Assembly (NCBI GenBank): GCA_017552495.1
Contig: JAFZPW010000026.1
Location: 1 to 9,783 of the forward strand
Source of the DNA: Clostridia bacterium
Lineage (GTDB): Bacteria > Bacillota > Clostridia > Oscillospirales > Butyricicoccaceae
Reading direction: 5' to 3'
Length of the DNA: 9,783 bases
In this document: piece after piece, positions 1 through 6,910 of the stretch
Layout: each line of letters opens with the position of its first letter
Position numbering within the stretch: the first letter of the stretch is position 1
The notes under the pieces: generated by a model
Database searches by the model: none
Seen by the model: the letters and a program-made list of their open reading frames with translations, nothing else
Told to the model about the DNA's origin: nothing
Translations under genes and position numbers: made by a program

Positions 1-81
1 GTCCGCGATTGGGAAGCCTTTGAGAAAATGTGGTCCACCGCGCATTCCGCCACCAACCCCGGCGAAGTGGTAGGAAACTGA
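1..81 (+). CDS. C-terminal end of an unidentified protein (partial)
   Basis: The window opens inside an open frame that reads 26 codons and stops with TGA at 79-81. The readable tail includes RDWEAFEKMW and ends NPGEVVGN. It is too short to assign to a family, and I do not recognise it. That it is a real gene end is supported by the strong intrinsic terminator 35 nt downstream (117-146). It is separated from the next plus-strand gene by two terminators and a minus-strand gene, so it belongs to a different transcription unit from yebC. Confidence 0.55.
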   Translation, partial: VRDWEAFEKMWSTAHSATNPGEVVGN

Positions 82-116
82 ATCCAAATCGCAAAACAGC
101 GTAGGCAATCAGCGCA

Positions 117-146
117 GGCCCGCGGCATTCGCCGCGGGCCTTTTTT
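117..146 (+). terminator. Rho-independent terminator of the upstream gene
   Basis: A perfect 10-bp GC-rich stem (GGCCCGCGGC at 117-126 with GCCGCGGGCC at 131-140) has an ATTC loop and is followed at once by six T (141-146). It lies 35 nt after the stop codon at 81, so it ends transcription of the gene entering from the left. Confidence 0.93.
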
Positions 147-152
147 GCCGCA

Positions 153-187
153 AAAAGTTCCCCCGGCTTTGCACCGGGGGAACTTTT
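153..187. terminator. Bidirectional intrinsic terminator
   Basis: A perfect 14-bp inverted repeat (153-166 with 174-187, 7-nt loop) has a GTTCCCCCGG core flanked by AAAA on the left and TTTT on the right, so a U-tract follows the stem on either strand. On the minus strand it lies 15 nt after the stop of the small gene at 203-340 and is its natural terminator. On the plus strand it backs up the terminator at 117-146. Confidence 0.85.
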
Positions 188-202
188 ATGCCGCTGCTGC
201 GT

Positions 203-340
203 TTAGCACTCCTTGCGATGCTTGGTGTACTGATCGTTGTTTTCGCTTTTTTCGTTCTGATAAGAGCGGTCGCTGCGATCCTGACGCTGCTTCTGGCCCT
301 GATCCCGATTGTTGTTTTCCCATTCGTTTTTGCGTTCCAT
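203..340 (-). CDS. Small, highly hydrophilic 45-residue protein of unknown function
   Basis: On the minus strand, ATG at 340-338 opens a 45-codon frame ending in TAA (205-203). Support comes from gene signals rather than homology: AGGAGGTGA at 355-347 puts AGGAGG 9 nt before the ATG, a TATAAT box lies at 395-390, and a bidirectional terminator (153-187) follows the stop. The protein begins MERKNEWENNN and ends KHRKEC. It is almost wholly E, D, K, R, N, Q and S, with about 11 basic and 10 acidic residues. It has one Trp, two Tyr and a C-terminal Cys, and no stretch that could span a membrane, so it is probably disordered. It is divergent from yebC. The composition recalls small spore or stress-protectant proteins, but I see no diagnostic motif and assign no function. 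Confidence 0.72.
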   Translation of the reverse strand: MERKNEWENNNRDQGQKQRQDRSDRSYQNEKSENNDQYTKHRKEC

Positions 341-389
341 TTTCTTTCACCTCCTACGTTCTGGACATAGTGTGGCAGGCTTTTTCAAA

Positions 390-420
390 ATTATACGCAA
401 AACGCACGGACGGTCTGGAA
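390..420 (-). promoter_or_regulatory. Candidate promoter of the 45-residue minus-strand gene
   Basis: Read on the minus strand, 395-390 is a perfect TATAAT about 50 nt before the start codon at 340. The -35 region is weak: only poor TTGACA matches such as TCCAGA lie at 17-19 nt spacing. The element may need an activator or an alternative sigma factor. Confidence 0.45.
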
Positions 421-456
421 TGGTTGTTTTTGATGAGAAATCTTCGGTTTCGGGGG

Positions 457-485
457 TTGTGTTCTGAATCGGGATATGGTAAAAT
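457..485 (+). promoter_or_regulatory. Candidate promoter of the yebC-lepA-hemW-kamBC operon
   Basis: TTGTGT (457-462) and TAAAAT (480-485) are separated by exactly 17 nt. A TG at 477-478 one base before the -10 gives an extended -10 element. It lies about 55 nt upstream of the yebC start. A second TATAAT at 506-511 has no recognisable -35 at the right distance and would leave a very short leader, so I prefer the first. Together with the divergent promoter at 390-420, this makes 341-540 a shared promoter region with nothing else visible in it. Confidence 0.5.
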
Positions 486-540
486 AAGATGTCAAGTTAT
501 GCAAATATAATATTTTTGAAATACTACGGAGGAACTGATT

Positions 541-1269
541 ATGTCCGGACATTCCAAATGGCACAACATTCAAAAGACAAAGGGCGCTGCCGACGCCAAA
601 AAAGCCAAGATCTTTACGAAATACGCCCGTGAAATGGCTATCGCCATCAAAGAGGGCGGCTCTGCCGACCCCAATTCCAATTCCAAGTTGTCTGCCGTTA
701 TCGCCCGCGCCAAGAGCGAGAACGTCCCCAACGACAACATCAAGCGCACGCTGGATAAATACAAATCCGGCGCCGCCGCGGAAAACTATGAATATGCGGC
801 CTACGAGGGCTACGGCCCCGGCGGCGTGGCCGTTATCGTGGAAACGCTCACCGACAACAAAAATCGCACGGTTTCCGAGGTGCGCCATTATCTGGACAAA
901 TACGGTAAGGGCATGGGAGCCAACGGCTGCGTTGCGTGGCAGTTTGACAAGAAGGGCTTTTTGGCTGTGGACGGCGAGGGCCTGGATGAAGAGACCGTGA
1001 TGATGCAGGCGCTGGAGGCGGGCGCCGCCGACTTCCAGGTGGAGGACGGCATTTTTGAGATTTATACCGAGCCAGACGATTTCGACACCGTAAAGGAAAA
1101 ATTGCTGGCTCAGGGCCTGACTTTCCTGGAGGCCGAGGTGCAGATGATCCCCCAGACTTATACCAAGCTCACCGCCGAGGAAGACATTAAAAACATGGAA
1201 AAGATGCTGGAGATCATGGAAGACAACGATGATATCCAGGCGGTTTGGCACAATTGGGACAACGATTGA
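541..1269 (+). CDS. yebC: YebC/PmpR family protein (TACO1-like translation factor)
   Basis: This 242-residue protein has the full length and layout of the YebC/TACO1 family. It shows the hallmark N-terminus MSGHSKWHNIQ followed by a Lys/Ala-rich helix, then NVPNDNIKRT (61-70), YEGYGPGGVA (88-97) and TDNKNRT (104-110). The family was long annotated as transcriptional regulators. More recent work on bacterial members and mitochondrial TACO1 supports a ribosome-associated role in easing stalls at proline-rich stretches. GGAGGA at 528-533, 7 nt before the ATG, fixes the start. It is the first gene of the operon, and lepA, another translation factor, follows after 67 nt, so the pair forms a translation-quality module. 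A short GC hairpin (1289-1294 with 1307-1312) lies in that gap without a T-run and is not a terminator. Which sub-family it belongs to cannot be told by eye. Confidence 0.96.
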   Translation: MSGHSKWHNIQKTKGAADAKKAKIFTKYAREMAIAIKEGGSADPNSNSKLSAVIARAKSENVPNDNIKRTLDKYKSGAAAENYEYAAYEGYGPGGVAVIVETLTDNKNRTVSEVRHYLDKYGKGMGANGCVAWQFDKKGFLAVDGEGLDEETVMMQALEAGAADFQVEDGIFEIYTEPDDFDTVKEKLLAQGLTFLEAEVQMIPQTYTKLTAEEDIKNMEKMLEIMEDNDDIQAVWHNWDND

Positions 1270-1336
1270 TTTTTCCAGTCCCCTTTTCCGGGCGACGTGA
1301 ACGCGCCGCCCGCTATTCTGTTTCGGAGTGAGAATC

Positions 1337-3145
1337 ATGACAGATCGCAGCAAGATCCGCAATTTTTCCATCATCGCCCATATCGATCACGGCAAATCCA
1401 CGCTGGCCGACCGCCTTTTGGAGCTGACGGAGACCGTTTCCCAGAGGGAGATGCGCTCGCAGCTTCTGGACAACATGGAGCTGGAGCAGGAACGGGGCAT
1501 CACCATCAAGGCGCGCGCCGTCACCATGTATTATAAGGCGCAGGACGGCGAGACCTATGAGATGAACCTCATCGACACGCCGGGTCATGTGGATTTTAAT
1601 TATGAGGTGTCCCGCAGTCTTGCGGCCTGCGAGGGGGCCGTTTTGGTGGTGGATTCCTCCCAGGGGGTGGAGGCTCAGACGCTGGCCAACACCTATCTGG
1701 CGCTGGACGCCAACCTGGAGATCCTCCCGGTGTTCAATAAGATCGACCTGCCCGCCGCCGATCCCCAGAAGGCCAAGCAGGAGGTGGAGGACATCATCGG
1801 TCTGCCCGCCATAGACGCGCCGGAGATTTCCGCCAAAGTGGGCATCAATATCCCGGCCGTGCTGGAGGATATCGTGGCCCACGTCCCGGCGCCCGGCGGC
1901 GACGCAAACGCCCCGCTGCAGGCGCTGATCTTCGACAGCCAATACGACCCCTATCTGGGCGTCATCGTGTATTACCGCATCATGCAGGGGACGATCCGCC
2001 CCGGCATGAAGGTGCGGATGATGGCCACCGGCGCGGAATACGAGGTGCTGGAATGCGGCTATCTGGAGCCCTTCGGTATGCGTAAGGCACCGGAACTTTC
2101 CGCCGGCGAGGTGGGCTATTTTACCGCGTCGATCAAAACTGTGAAAGACACGCAGGTGGGCGATACGATCACCGAGGCGGCCAGGCCGACGGCCGAGGCG
2201 CTGCCGGGCTATCGCCCCGCCCAGCCCATGGTCTTTTGCGGAATTTACACCGAGGACGGCTCCAAATATCCCGACCTGCGCGACGCGCTGGAGAAGCTCC
2301 AGCTCAACGACGCTTCTCTGACCTTTGAGCCGGAATCTTCCGTGGCGCTGGGTTTCGGTTTCCGCTGCGGTTTTTTGGGGATGCTTCATATGGAAATCAT
2401 TCAGGAGCGCCTGGAGCGGGAATTTGACCTGGATCTGATTACCACGTTGCCTTCGGTCATTTATGAGGTGGATAAAAGCGACGGCACCACCGTGCGGGTA
2501 GACAATCCTCACAATTATCCCGATCCCGCTTTGATTGCCGAAGCGCGGGAGCCCTACGCAAAGGTTTCCATCATCGCGCCCCCCGATTATGTGGGCAATA
2601 TCATGCCCATGTGTCAGGAGCGGCGGGGCATCTTTAAGGATATGCAATATCTGGACACCCATCTGGTGGAGCTGCATTATCAAATGCCCCTCAACGAGAT
2701 CATTTATGACTTTTTCGACGCCCTCAAGGCCCGCACCAAGGGATACGCTTCGCTGGATTATCAGATCGCGGATTATCGCGTTTCCGATCTGGTAAAGGTG
2801 GATCTGCTGCTCAACGGCGATCAGGTGGATGCGCTCAGTTTCATCGCCCATCGGGAGAAAGCATATTCCCGCGCCCGCCGCATCTGCGAAAAACTCAAGG
2901 AAAACATTCCCCGCCAGATGTTCGAGGTGCCGGTACAGGCTGCCATCGGCGGTAAGGTCATTGCGCGCGAGACCGTGAAGGCACTGCGGAAGGACGTTTT
3001 GGCCAAGTGCTACGGCGGCGATATCACCCGAAAGAAAAAGCTGCTGGAAAAGCAGAAGGAAGGCAAGAAAAAGATGCGTTCGCTGGGCACCGTGCAGGTT
3101 CCCACCGAGGCATTTATGGCGGTGCTGCGGCTGGATGAAGAATGA
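1337..3145 (+). CDS. lepA: Elongation factor 4 (LepA), ribosome-associated GTPase
   Basis: LepA/EF4 is a translational GTPase that acts on the ribosome in elongation or 30S assembly. The 602-residue product has all five G motifs: AHIDHGKS (14-21), RGITIK (53-58), DTPGH (80-84, with the catalytic His), NKID (134-137) and SAK (165-167). The LepA-typical GFGFRCGFLGMLH lies at 339-351, and the Lys-rich LepA-specific C-terminus (GGDITRKKK, then VPTEAFMAVL) is complete. I chose ATG 1337 over the in-frame GTG at 1328 because GGAG at 1325-1328 is 8 nt from the ATG but overlaps the GTG. Its 3' end overlaps hemW by 11 nt if hemW starts at 3135. The lepA-hemW order is common in Firmicutes. No key residue is missing. 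Confidence 0.97.
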   Translation: MTDRSKIRNFSIIAHIDHGKSTLADRLLELTETVSQREMRSQLLDNMELEQERGITIKARAVTMYYKAQDGETYEMNLIDTPGHVDFNYEVSRSLAACEGAVLVVDSSQGVEAQTLANTYLALDANLEILPVFNKIDLPAADPQKAKQEVEDIIGLPAIDAPEISAKVGINIPAVLEDIVAHVPAPGGDANAPLQALIFDSQYDPYLGVIVYYRIMQGTIRPGMKVRMMATGAEYEVLECGYLEPFGMRKAPELSAGEVGYFTASIKTVKDTQVGDTITEAARPTAEALPGYRPAQPMVFCGIYTEDGSKYPDLRDALEKLQLNDASLTFEPESSVALGFGFRCGFLGMLHMEIIQERLEREFDLDLITTLPSVIYEVDKSDGTTVRVDNPHNYPDPALIAEAREPYAKVSIIAPPDYVGNIMPMCQERRGIFKDMQYLDTHLVELHYQMPLNEIIYDFFDALKARTKGYASLDYQIADYRVSDLVKVDLLLNGDQVDALSFIAHREKAYSRARRICEKLKENIPRQMFEVPVQAAIGGKVIARETVKALRKDVLAKCYGGDITRKKKLLEKQKEGKKKMRSLGTVQVPTEAFMAVLRLDEE

Positions 3146-4304
3146 GATGGGAAAGCCGCTGGGCGTCTATTTTCACATCCCGTTTTGCCGGAGCAGGTGT
3201 GCCTACTGCGATTTTTGCTCCACGGCGGCGTGGGATGAAAAACGGATGGATGCCTATCTCGCGGCGCTTGTCCGGCAGATGGACGAATTTTTTATCTCCG
3301 GCGGACATTATCCCGTGGACACGGTTTATCTGGGCGGCGGAACGCCTTCGGTTTTCGGCGGGAAACGGATCGCAAAATTGCTGTCCGCTTTGGAAAAGCG
3401 CGCTTCGCTGACGCGGGGCGCCGAGATCACGGTAGAGGTAAATCCGGAAAGCGCCGATAAGGCGCTTTTCCGTGCGCTGAAAAAGGCGGGCGTCAACCGA
3501 ATTTCTATGGGCGTGCAGTCTTCCGACGACGGGCAGCTTCGCGCCATCGGGCGTATCCATGATTTTGCCCGGGCAAAAGAGGCGGTCGAACTTTGCCGGA
3601 GCAATTGTACCGACAATTTGTCGCTCGACCTGATGTTCGGCCTGCCGGGGCAGGATATGGAAAACTGGCTCAAAAGCGTGGACGATATCTGTGCGCTTGC
3701 GCCCAGACACATTTCCTGCTACGCCCTTAAACTGGAGGAGGGGACGCCCATGTATCTGGCCGACCCGCCCCGGGCGGACGACGATCTACAGGCGGATATG
3801 TATCTGGCCTGCGTGGAGCGGCTGGCCCAAAGAGGCTATGTGCAATATGAGATCTCTAATTTTGCGCTTCCAGGATACCGCTCCCGTCACAATCAGAAAT
3901 ATTGGGATCTTTCGGAATACTTGGGATTCGGCTGTGCGGCGCACAGTTTTTATAACGGAAAACGCTTTTCCTTTGTCGCCGATCTGGAGGCGTATCTCAG
4001 CGGGATAGAGGGAAGAAACTCCATCGTGGAGGAAAGCGACGAGCTTTCTTACGGCGACAGGGTGGGGGAGTTCGTCATGCTTGCCTTGCGAACGGCGGAC
4101 GGCATCGACGAAAGTGTTTTTTATCGCCGTTTTGGGCGCGATTTTGAGCCATTTGCCAAACGCCTTGCCCCTTATGCGGCCTCAGGTCACGCGCTTTGCG
4201 AAAACGGACGCTGGCGGCTGACGCCAAAGGGATTTTTGATTTCAAACGTTATTATAGGCGACGCGCTGGAGGCGTGCGCCCAGGAGGGGGGAGGAATGAG
4301 ATGA
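3135..4304 (+). CDS. hemW: HemW-like radical SAM protein (heme chaperone, HemN-related)
   Basis: This 389-residue member of the HemN/HemW radical-SAM family carries the iron-sulfur cluster motif CRSRCAYCDFC (18-28, CX3CX2CXC), GGGTPS (67-72), MGVQSS (125-130), LDLMFGLPGQ (164-173), YEISNFA (238-244), RHNQKYW (251-257) and GFGCAAHS (264-271). HemW proteins bind heme and hand it to target proteins; older annotations call them oxygen-independent coproporphyrinogen III oxidase. The length and the position directly after lepA favour HemW over true HemN. The ATG at 3135 lies inside lepA and has only a weak upstream purine run. An in-frame ATG at 3147 would start just after the lepA stop and is an acceptable alternative. 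Its stop overlaps the kamB start (ATGA, 4301-4304), so the two are probably co-translated. Confidence 0.92.
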   Translation: MKNEMGKPLGVYFHIPFCRSRCAYCDFCSTAAWDEKRMDAYLAALVRQMDEFFISGGHYPVDTVYLGGGTPSVFGGKRIAKLLSALEKRASLTRGAEITVEVNPESADKALFRALKKAGVNRISMGVQSSDDGQLRAIGRIHDFARAKEAVELCRSNCTDNLSLDLMFGLPGQDMENWLKSVDDICALAPRHISCYALKLEEGTPMYLADPPRADDDLQADMYLACVERLAQRGYVQYEISNFALPGYRSRHNQKYWDLSEYLGFGCAAHSFYNGKRFSFVADLEAYLSGIEGRNSIVEESDELSYGDRVGEFVMLALRTADGIDESVFYRRFGRDFEPFAKRLAPYAASGHALCENGRWRLTPKGFLISNVIIGDALEACAQEGGGMR

Positions 4305-5332
4305 AGCCTACGCTCAGCGAACTGATCCGGCCTTATCGCTCAGTGTCGATCATCGGCATGTGCAAAAACGCGGGAAAGACCACCGTTTTGAATAAAATCA
4401 TCCGCGAAGTGGCCGGAAACGGCCAAACCATCGCCCTGACCTCCATTGGGCGCGACGGCGAAAACAAGGATCTGGTCACCGGAACCAAAAAGCCGGGTAT
4501 TTACGTTGCCGAGGGGACGCTGGTAGCCACGGCTTCGGAACTGATTCTCCATCATTGTGATGTCACCCGCGAAATTTTGGAGACGACGGGCGTCAGCACA
4601 CCCATGGGCGACGTGGTGGTGCTCCGTGCCCGCAGCGACGGCAGCATCCAGCTTGCCGGCCCGTCTATTACCAGCCAGCTTTCCCGGCTGGGCGACACCT
4701 TCCGCGCCTTCGGTGCCGATCTGGTGATGATCGACGGAGCGCTCAGCCGCAAGACCCTTTGCAGTCGCAGCGTTACCGAGGCCACCGTGCTGTGTTCCGG
4801 CGCGTCGTATCACAAGGATATCGACGTGGTGGTGGAGGATACCGCCCACGTTTGCCGTGTGCTGACGCTGCCCGAACTGGAAGATACGCAGGCTGCGCAG
4901 CAGTTTCACCAGCTTGACGAGGCGTTCCGCGGGACGATGCTTCTGGCGGAAAACGGCCCTTGGATCCTTCCGGCTGGGATGTCTTTGGAGGATGGTCTGA
5001 GAAAGCCGGAGGCGGCAGGCACGAAAATCGTCTTTTTCGGCGGGGCCATGTCCGACGGCCTGATGAAGCCGCTTTTGATGTCCTCCGCGCCGCTGAAGGG
5101 CCTGACCTTCGCGGTGCGCGACAGCAGCAAGATCTTGCTGAAACGGGAAAATTATGACAAGATCGCCGTTCGCGGTATCGATCTGCGTGTACTGGAAAGC
5201 GTCAATCTGGTGGCGGTCACGGTCAATCCCTTCTCGGCATACGGCTTCCATTTCGACAAAGACGAGTTGATGGAGCGGATGCAGACACGGGTGGATATTC
5301 CTGTTATCAATGTGGAGGACGGAGCAATATGA
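4301..5332 (+). CDS. kamB: Lysine 5,6-aminomutase reactivase subunit KamB (P-loop NTPase)
   Basis: This 343-residue protein opens with SIIGMCKNAGKTT (16-28), a P-loop with GKT but five rather than four residues between the first Gly and GK. SIGRDGE (48-54) follows, and then a Walker-B-like LVMIDGALSRK (141-151). The C-terminal half is variable and I cannot assign a fold to it. From memory of the family, this pairs with a MutS-like ATPase in lysine fermenters to restore B12-dependent lysine 5,6-aminomutase after cofactor damage. The identification rests on motif recall plus its gene partner kamC and the lysine operon 1.5 kb downstream. The frame stays open upstream to 4196, but GGGAGGA 6 nt before ATG 4301 and the ATGA overlap with hemW decide the start. 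It also overlaps kamC by ATGA (5329-5332). It has no promoter of its own and so shares the yebC-lepA-hemW transcript. Confidence 0.82.
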   Translation: MKPTLSELIRPYRSVSIIGMCKNAGKTTVLNKIIREVAGNGQTIALTSIGRDGENKDLVTGTKKPGIYVAEGTLVATASELILHHCDVTREILETTGVSTPMGDVVVLRARSDGSIQLAGPSITSQLSRLGDTFRAFGADLVMIDGALSRKTLCSRSVTEATVLCSGASYHKDIDVVVEDTAHVCRVLTLPELEDTQAAQQFHQLDEAFRGTMLLAENGPWILPAGMSLEDGLRKPEAAGTKIVFFGGAMSDGLMKPLLMSSAPLKGLTFAVRDSSKILLKRENYDKIAVRGIDLRVLESVNLVAVTVNPFSAYGFHFDKDELMERMQTRVDIPVINVEDGAI

Positions 5333-6798
5333 TCGACTTGAAATTTGAGCAAAAAGAGAATATCGGCTTTCAATATGTGCTGGATATCCTGCGGCCCAAT
5401 TCTCCTTACGGAGAAGAAGCGGTGAGAAGGCTAAACCCCTTTACACCTGCTGAAAAAACAGAACTTTTGCGCCAACTTGGCAACGTGCAGCGGGTTTTGG
5501 AGGGTGAAGAGCGCTGTCAAAACGAACTCAACCGGATGCTGCGGGTCTTTATGTGCGCGAAGAACATCCGAGCCACGGTTTTGAAGTGCGGCGAAGCCGC
5601 CCTCAACGAGATCGAGCTGTTTGAGGTCAAGCGGTTTTTGTTGCAGACCGAGGAAATGAAGCCTTATTTTAAAACGGTGCAATCGGTACTGCATCTGGAA
5701 GGCGTGACGTTGGAGGATACGTCGGAGGCGCTGGAAATTTTAGACCCCGAGCACAACCGCATCGCCACTTTTTACATCAGCGACAGTTATTCGCCCCGTC
5801 TTCGGGCCATCCGCAAAGAGAAAAAAGCGCTGGAGGATGTGATCCGGCGGACACAATCAGGTTCCGAGCGGGAGGAAGCACAGACAAAGCGCGTCCGCGT
5901 GGCGGCCGACGAAGAACACGAGGAGGCGCGCATCCGGGGTGAACTCAGCGAGCGTTTGCGTCCGTCGCTTCCCGCGATGCTTCATAATATGCAGACCATC
6001 GCGGATCTGGATCTGACAGTGGAAAAGGCCCGCCTGGCTCGCAAATACGGCGGCGTCATGCCGGAGATTACCGAGAGCCGCGTGGTGATGGAGGATATGC
6101 TCAATCCTCAGATCGCCGATCTGCTGGAGGAGAGAGGGAAGACCTTTACCCCCGTTTCCATCGCGCTGGATCGAGGCGCCACTGTCATCACCGGCGCCAA
6201 CATGGGAGGCAAAAGCGTGGCGCTCAAGACCATCGCCCTGAACATTCTCCTGGCGCACTGCGGATTTTTCCCCTTTGCCAGACGGGCAAGCGTCCCGTTG
6301 TTTGACGGAATGTATATCATTTCCGAGGATCTGGAGTCCATAGACCGGGGCCTTTCCAGCTTCGGCGGCGAGATCGTCCGCTTTAACCAGGTGGCGGAAA
6401 AACTGTCCGAGGGGTTTGCTTTTATTTTGCTGGACGAGTTTGCCCGGGGAACCAATCCCGACGAGGGGGCGGCCATCGTTCAGGCCGTCACGGCGTGGCT
6501 CAATACAAAGAACGCCGTCACCGTTTTGGCCACTCATTACGATAATGTGGCGCAGTTGGGCGCAGCGCATTATCAGGTCATCGGTCTGAAAGAACTCAAT
6601 GTGGAGGCCCTTCGGAACGAAATCGCCAACGCCTGCGGCGATGTGGGCGTGGAACTGATCGCCCGGCATATGAACTACGGCCTTTATCGCGTGGAAGAGA
6701 GACAGGACTGCCCGCGAGACGCCCTTAATATCTGCCGACTTTTGGGAATGCGGGAGGATATTTTGGCGGTGGTTGAAAAAAATTATGAAAATCGATGA
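5329..6798 (+). CDS. kamC: Lysine 5,6-aminomutase reactivase ATPase KamC (MutS-like)
   Basis: The C-terminal half of this 489-residue protein is a MutS-type ABC ATPase: Walker A TGANMGGKS (288-296), signature LSSFGGEI (342-349), Walker B FILLDEFARGTNPDEG (365-380) and the H-loop ATHY (401-404). The N-terminal half is helical and charged, and 155-215 is a likely coiled-coil lever rich in E, R and K. No MutS mismatch-recognition or connector domain is present and it is far shorter than MutS (about 850 residues), so it is not a repair protein. Context identifies it: it is translationally coupled to kamB and lies directly upstream of the lysine fermentation genes. Its inferred role is ATP-driven remodelling of B12-dependent lysine 5,6-aminomutase to expel inactive cobalamin. 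GGAGG at 5314-5318 and GGAG at 5321-5324 precede the ATG. No terminator follows the stop, so transcripts may run into the riboswitch region. Confidence 0.85.
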   Translation: MIDLKFEQKENIGFQYVLDILRPNSPYGEEAVRRLNPFTPAEKTELLRQLGNVQRVLEGEERCQNELNRMLRVFMCAKNIRATVLKCGEAALNEIELFEVKRFLLQTEEMKPYFKTVQSVLHLEGVTLEDTSEALEILDPEHNRIATFYISDSYSPRLRAIRKEKKALEDVIRRTQSGSEREEAQTKRVRVAADEEHEEARIRGELSERLRPSLPAMLHNMQTIADLDLTVEKARLARKYGGVMPEITESRVVMEDMLNPQIADLLEERGKTFTPVSIALDRGATVITGANMGGKSVALKTIALNILLAHCGFFPFARRASVPLFDGMYIISEDLESIDRGLSSFGGEIVRFNQVAEKLSEGFAFILLDEFARGTNPDEGAAIVQAVTAWLNTKNAVTVLATHYDNVAQLGAAHYQVIGLKELNVEALRNEIANACGDVGVELIARHMNYGLYRVEERQDCPRDALNICRLLGMREDILAVVEKNYENR

Positions 6799-6817
6799 AA
6801 ATCCGAAAAAAATACTG

Positions 6818-6846
6818 TTGACAACGGGTTGTTTGTCCGTTATAAT
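6818..6846 (+). promoter_or_regulatory. Perfect-consensus sigma-A promoter of the lysine fermentation operon
   Basis: TTGACA (6818-6823) and TATAAT (6841-6846) are both exact consensus hexamers with the ideal 17-nt spacer. Transcription should begin near 6853, giving a leader of about 330 nt before kal. Such a strong promoter implies that control lies after initiation, in the riboswitch that follows. Confidence 0.95.
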
Positions 6847-6910
6847 TACAATAGTAGCAGACAAAAGATGAAGATTTTTTGTATGCTTTATCTTAAAAAT
6901 GCATATTTGG

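Noticed and set aside
188..370. Plus-strand 60-codon frame encoding a strongly hydrophobic, membrane-like peptide
   Set aside because: It is the antisense of the 45-residue hydrophilic gene, whose polar AAC/GAA/CAG-type codons read as hydrophobic on the other strand. It starts right after a terminator and has no ribosome site, whereas the minus strand has a perfect one.
145..510. Plus-strand 121-codon frame upstream of yebC
   Set aside because: It starts inside the terminator region, has no ribosome site, has an unnatural Cys/Phe/Arg-rich composition, and runs through both candidate promoters of the divergent region.
1270..1336. Possible terminator between yebC and lepA
   Set aside because: The stem is only 6 bp (1289-1294 with 1307-1312) and no T-run follows, so it would not separate the two genes.
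1313..2851. Minus-strand 512-codon frame opposite lepA
   Set aside because: It is a long shadow caused by GC-rich codon bias. The plus-strand frame encodes complete LepA with all G motifs, and the minus product is His/Gly/Arg-rich low-complexity sequence with no recognisable domain.
4196..4300. Upstream extension of kamB to an ATG at 4196
   Set aside because: It would overlap hemW by over 100 nt with an Arg/Gly-rich non-conserved leader. The ribosome site and ATGA junction favour ATG 4301.
5329..6798. DNA mismatch repair protein MutS
   Set aside because: The ATPase motifs are MutS-like, but the mismatch-recognition and connector domains are absent, the length is far short of MutS, and the context is kamB plus the lysine fermentation operon.
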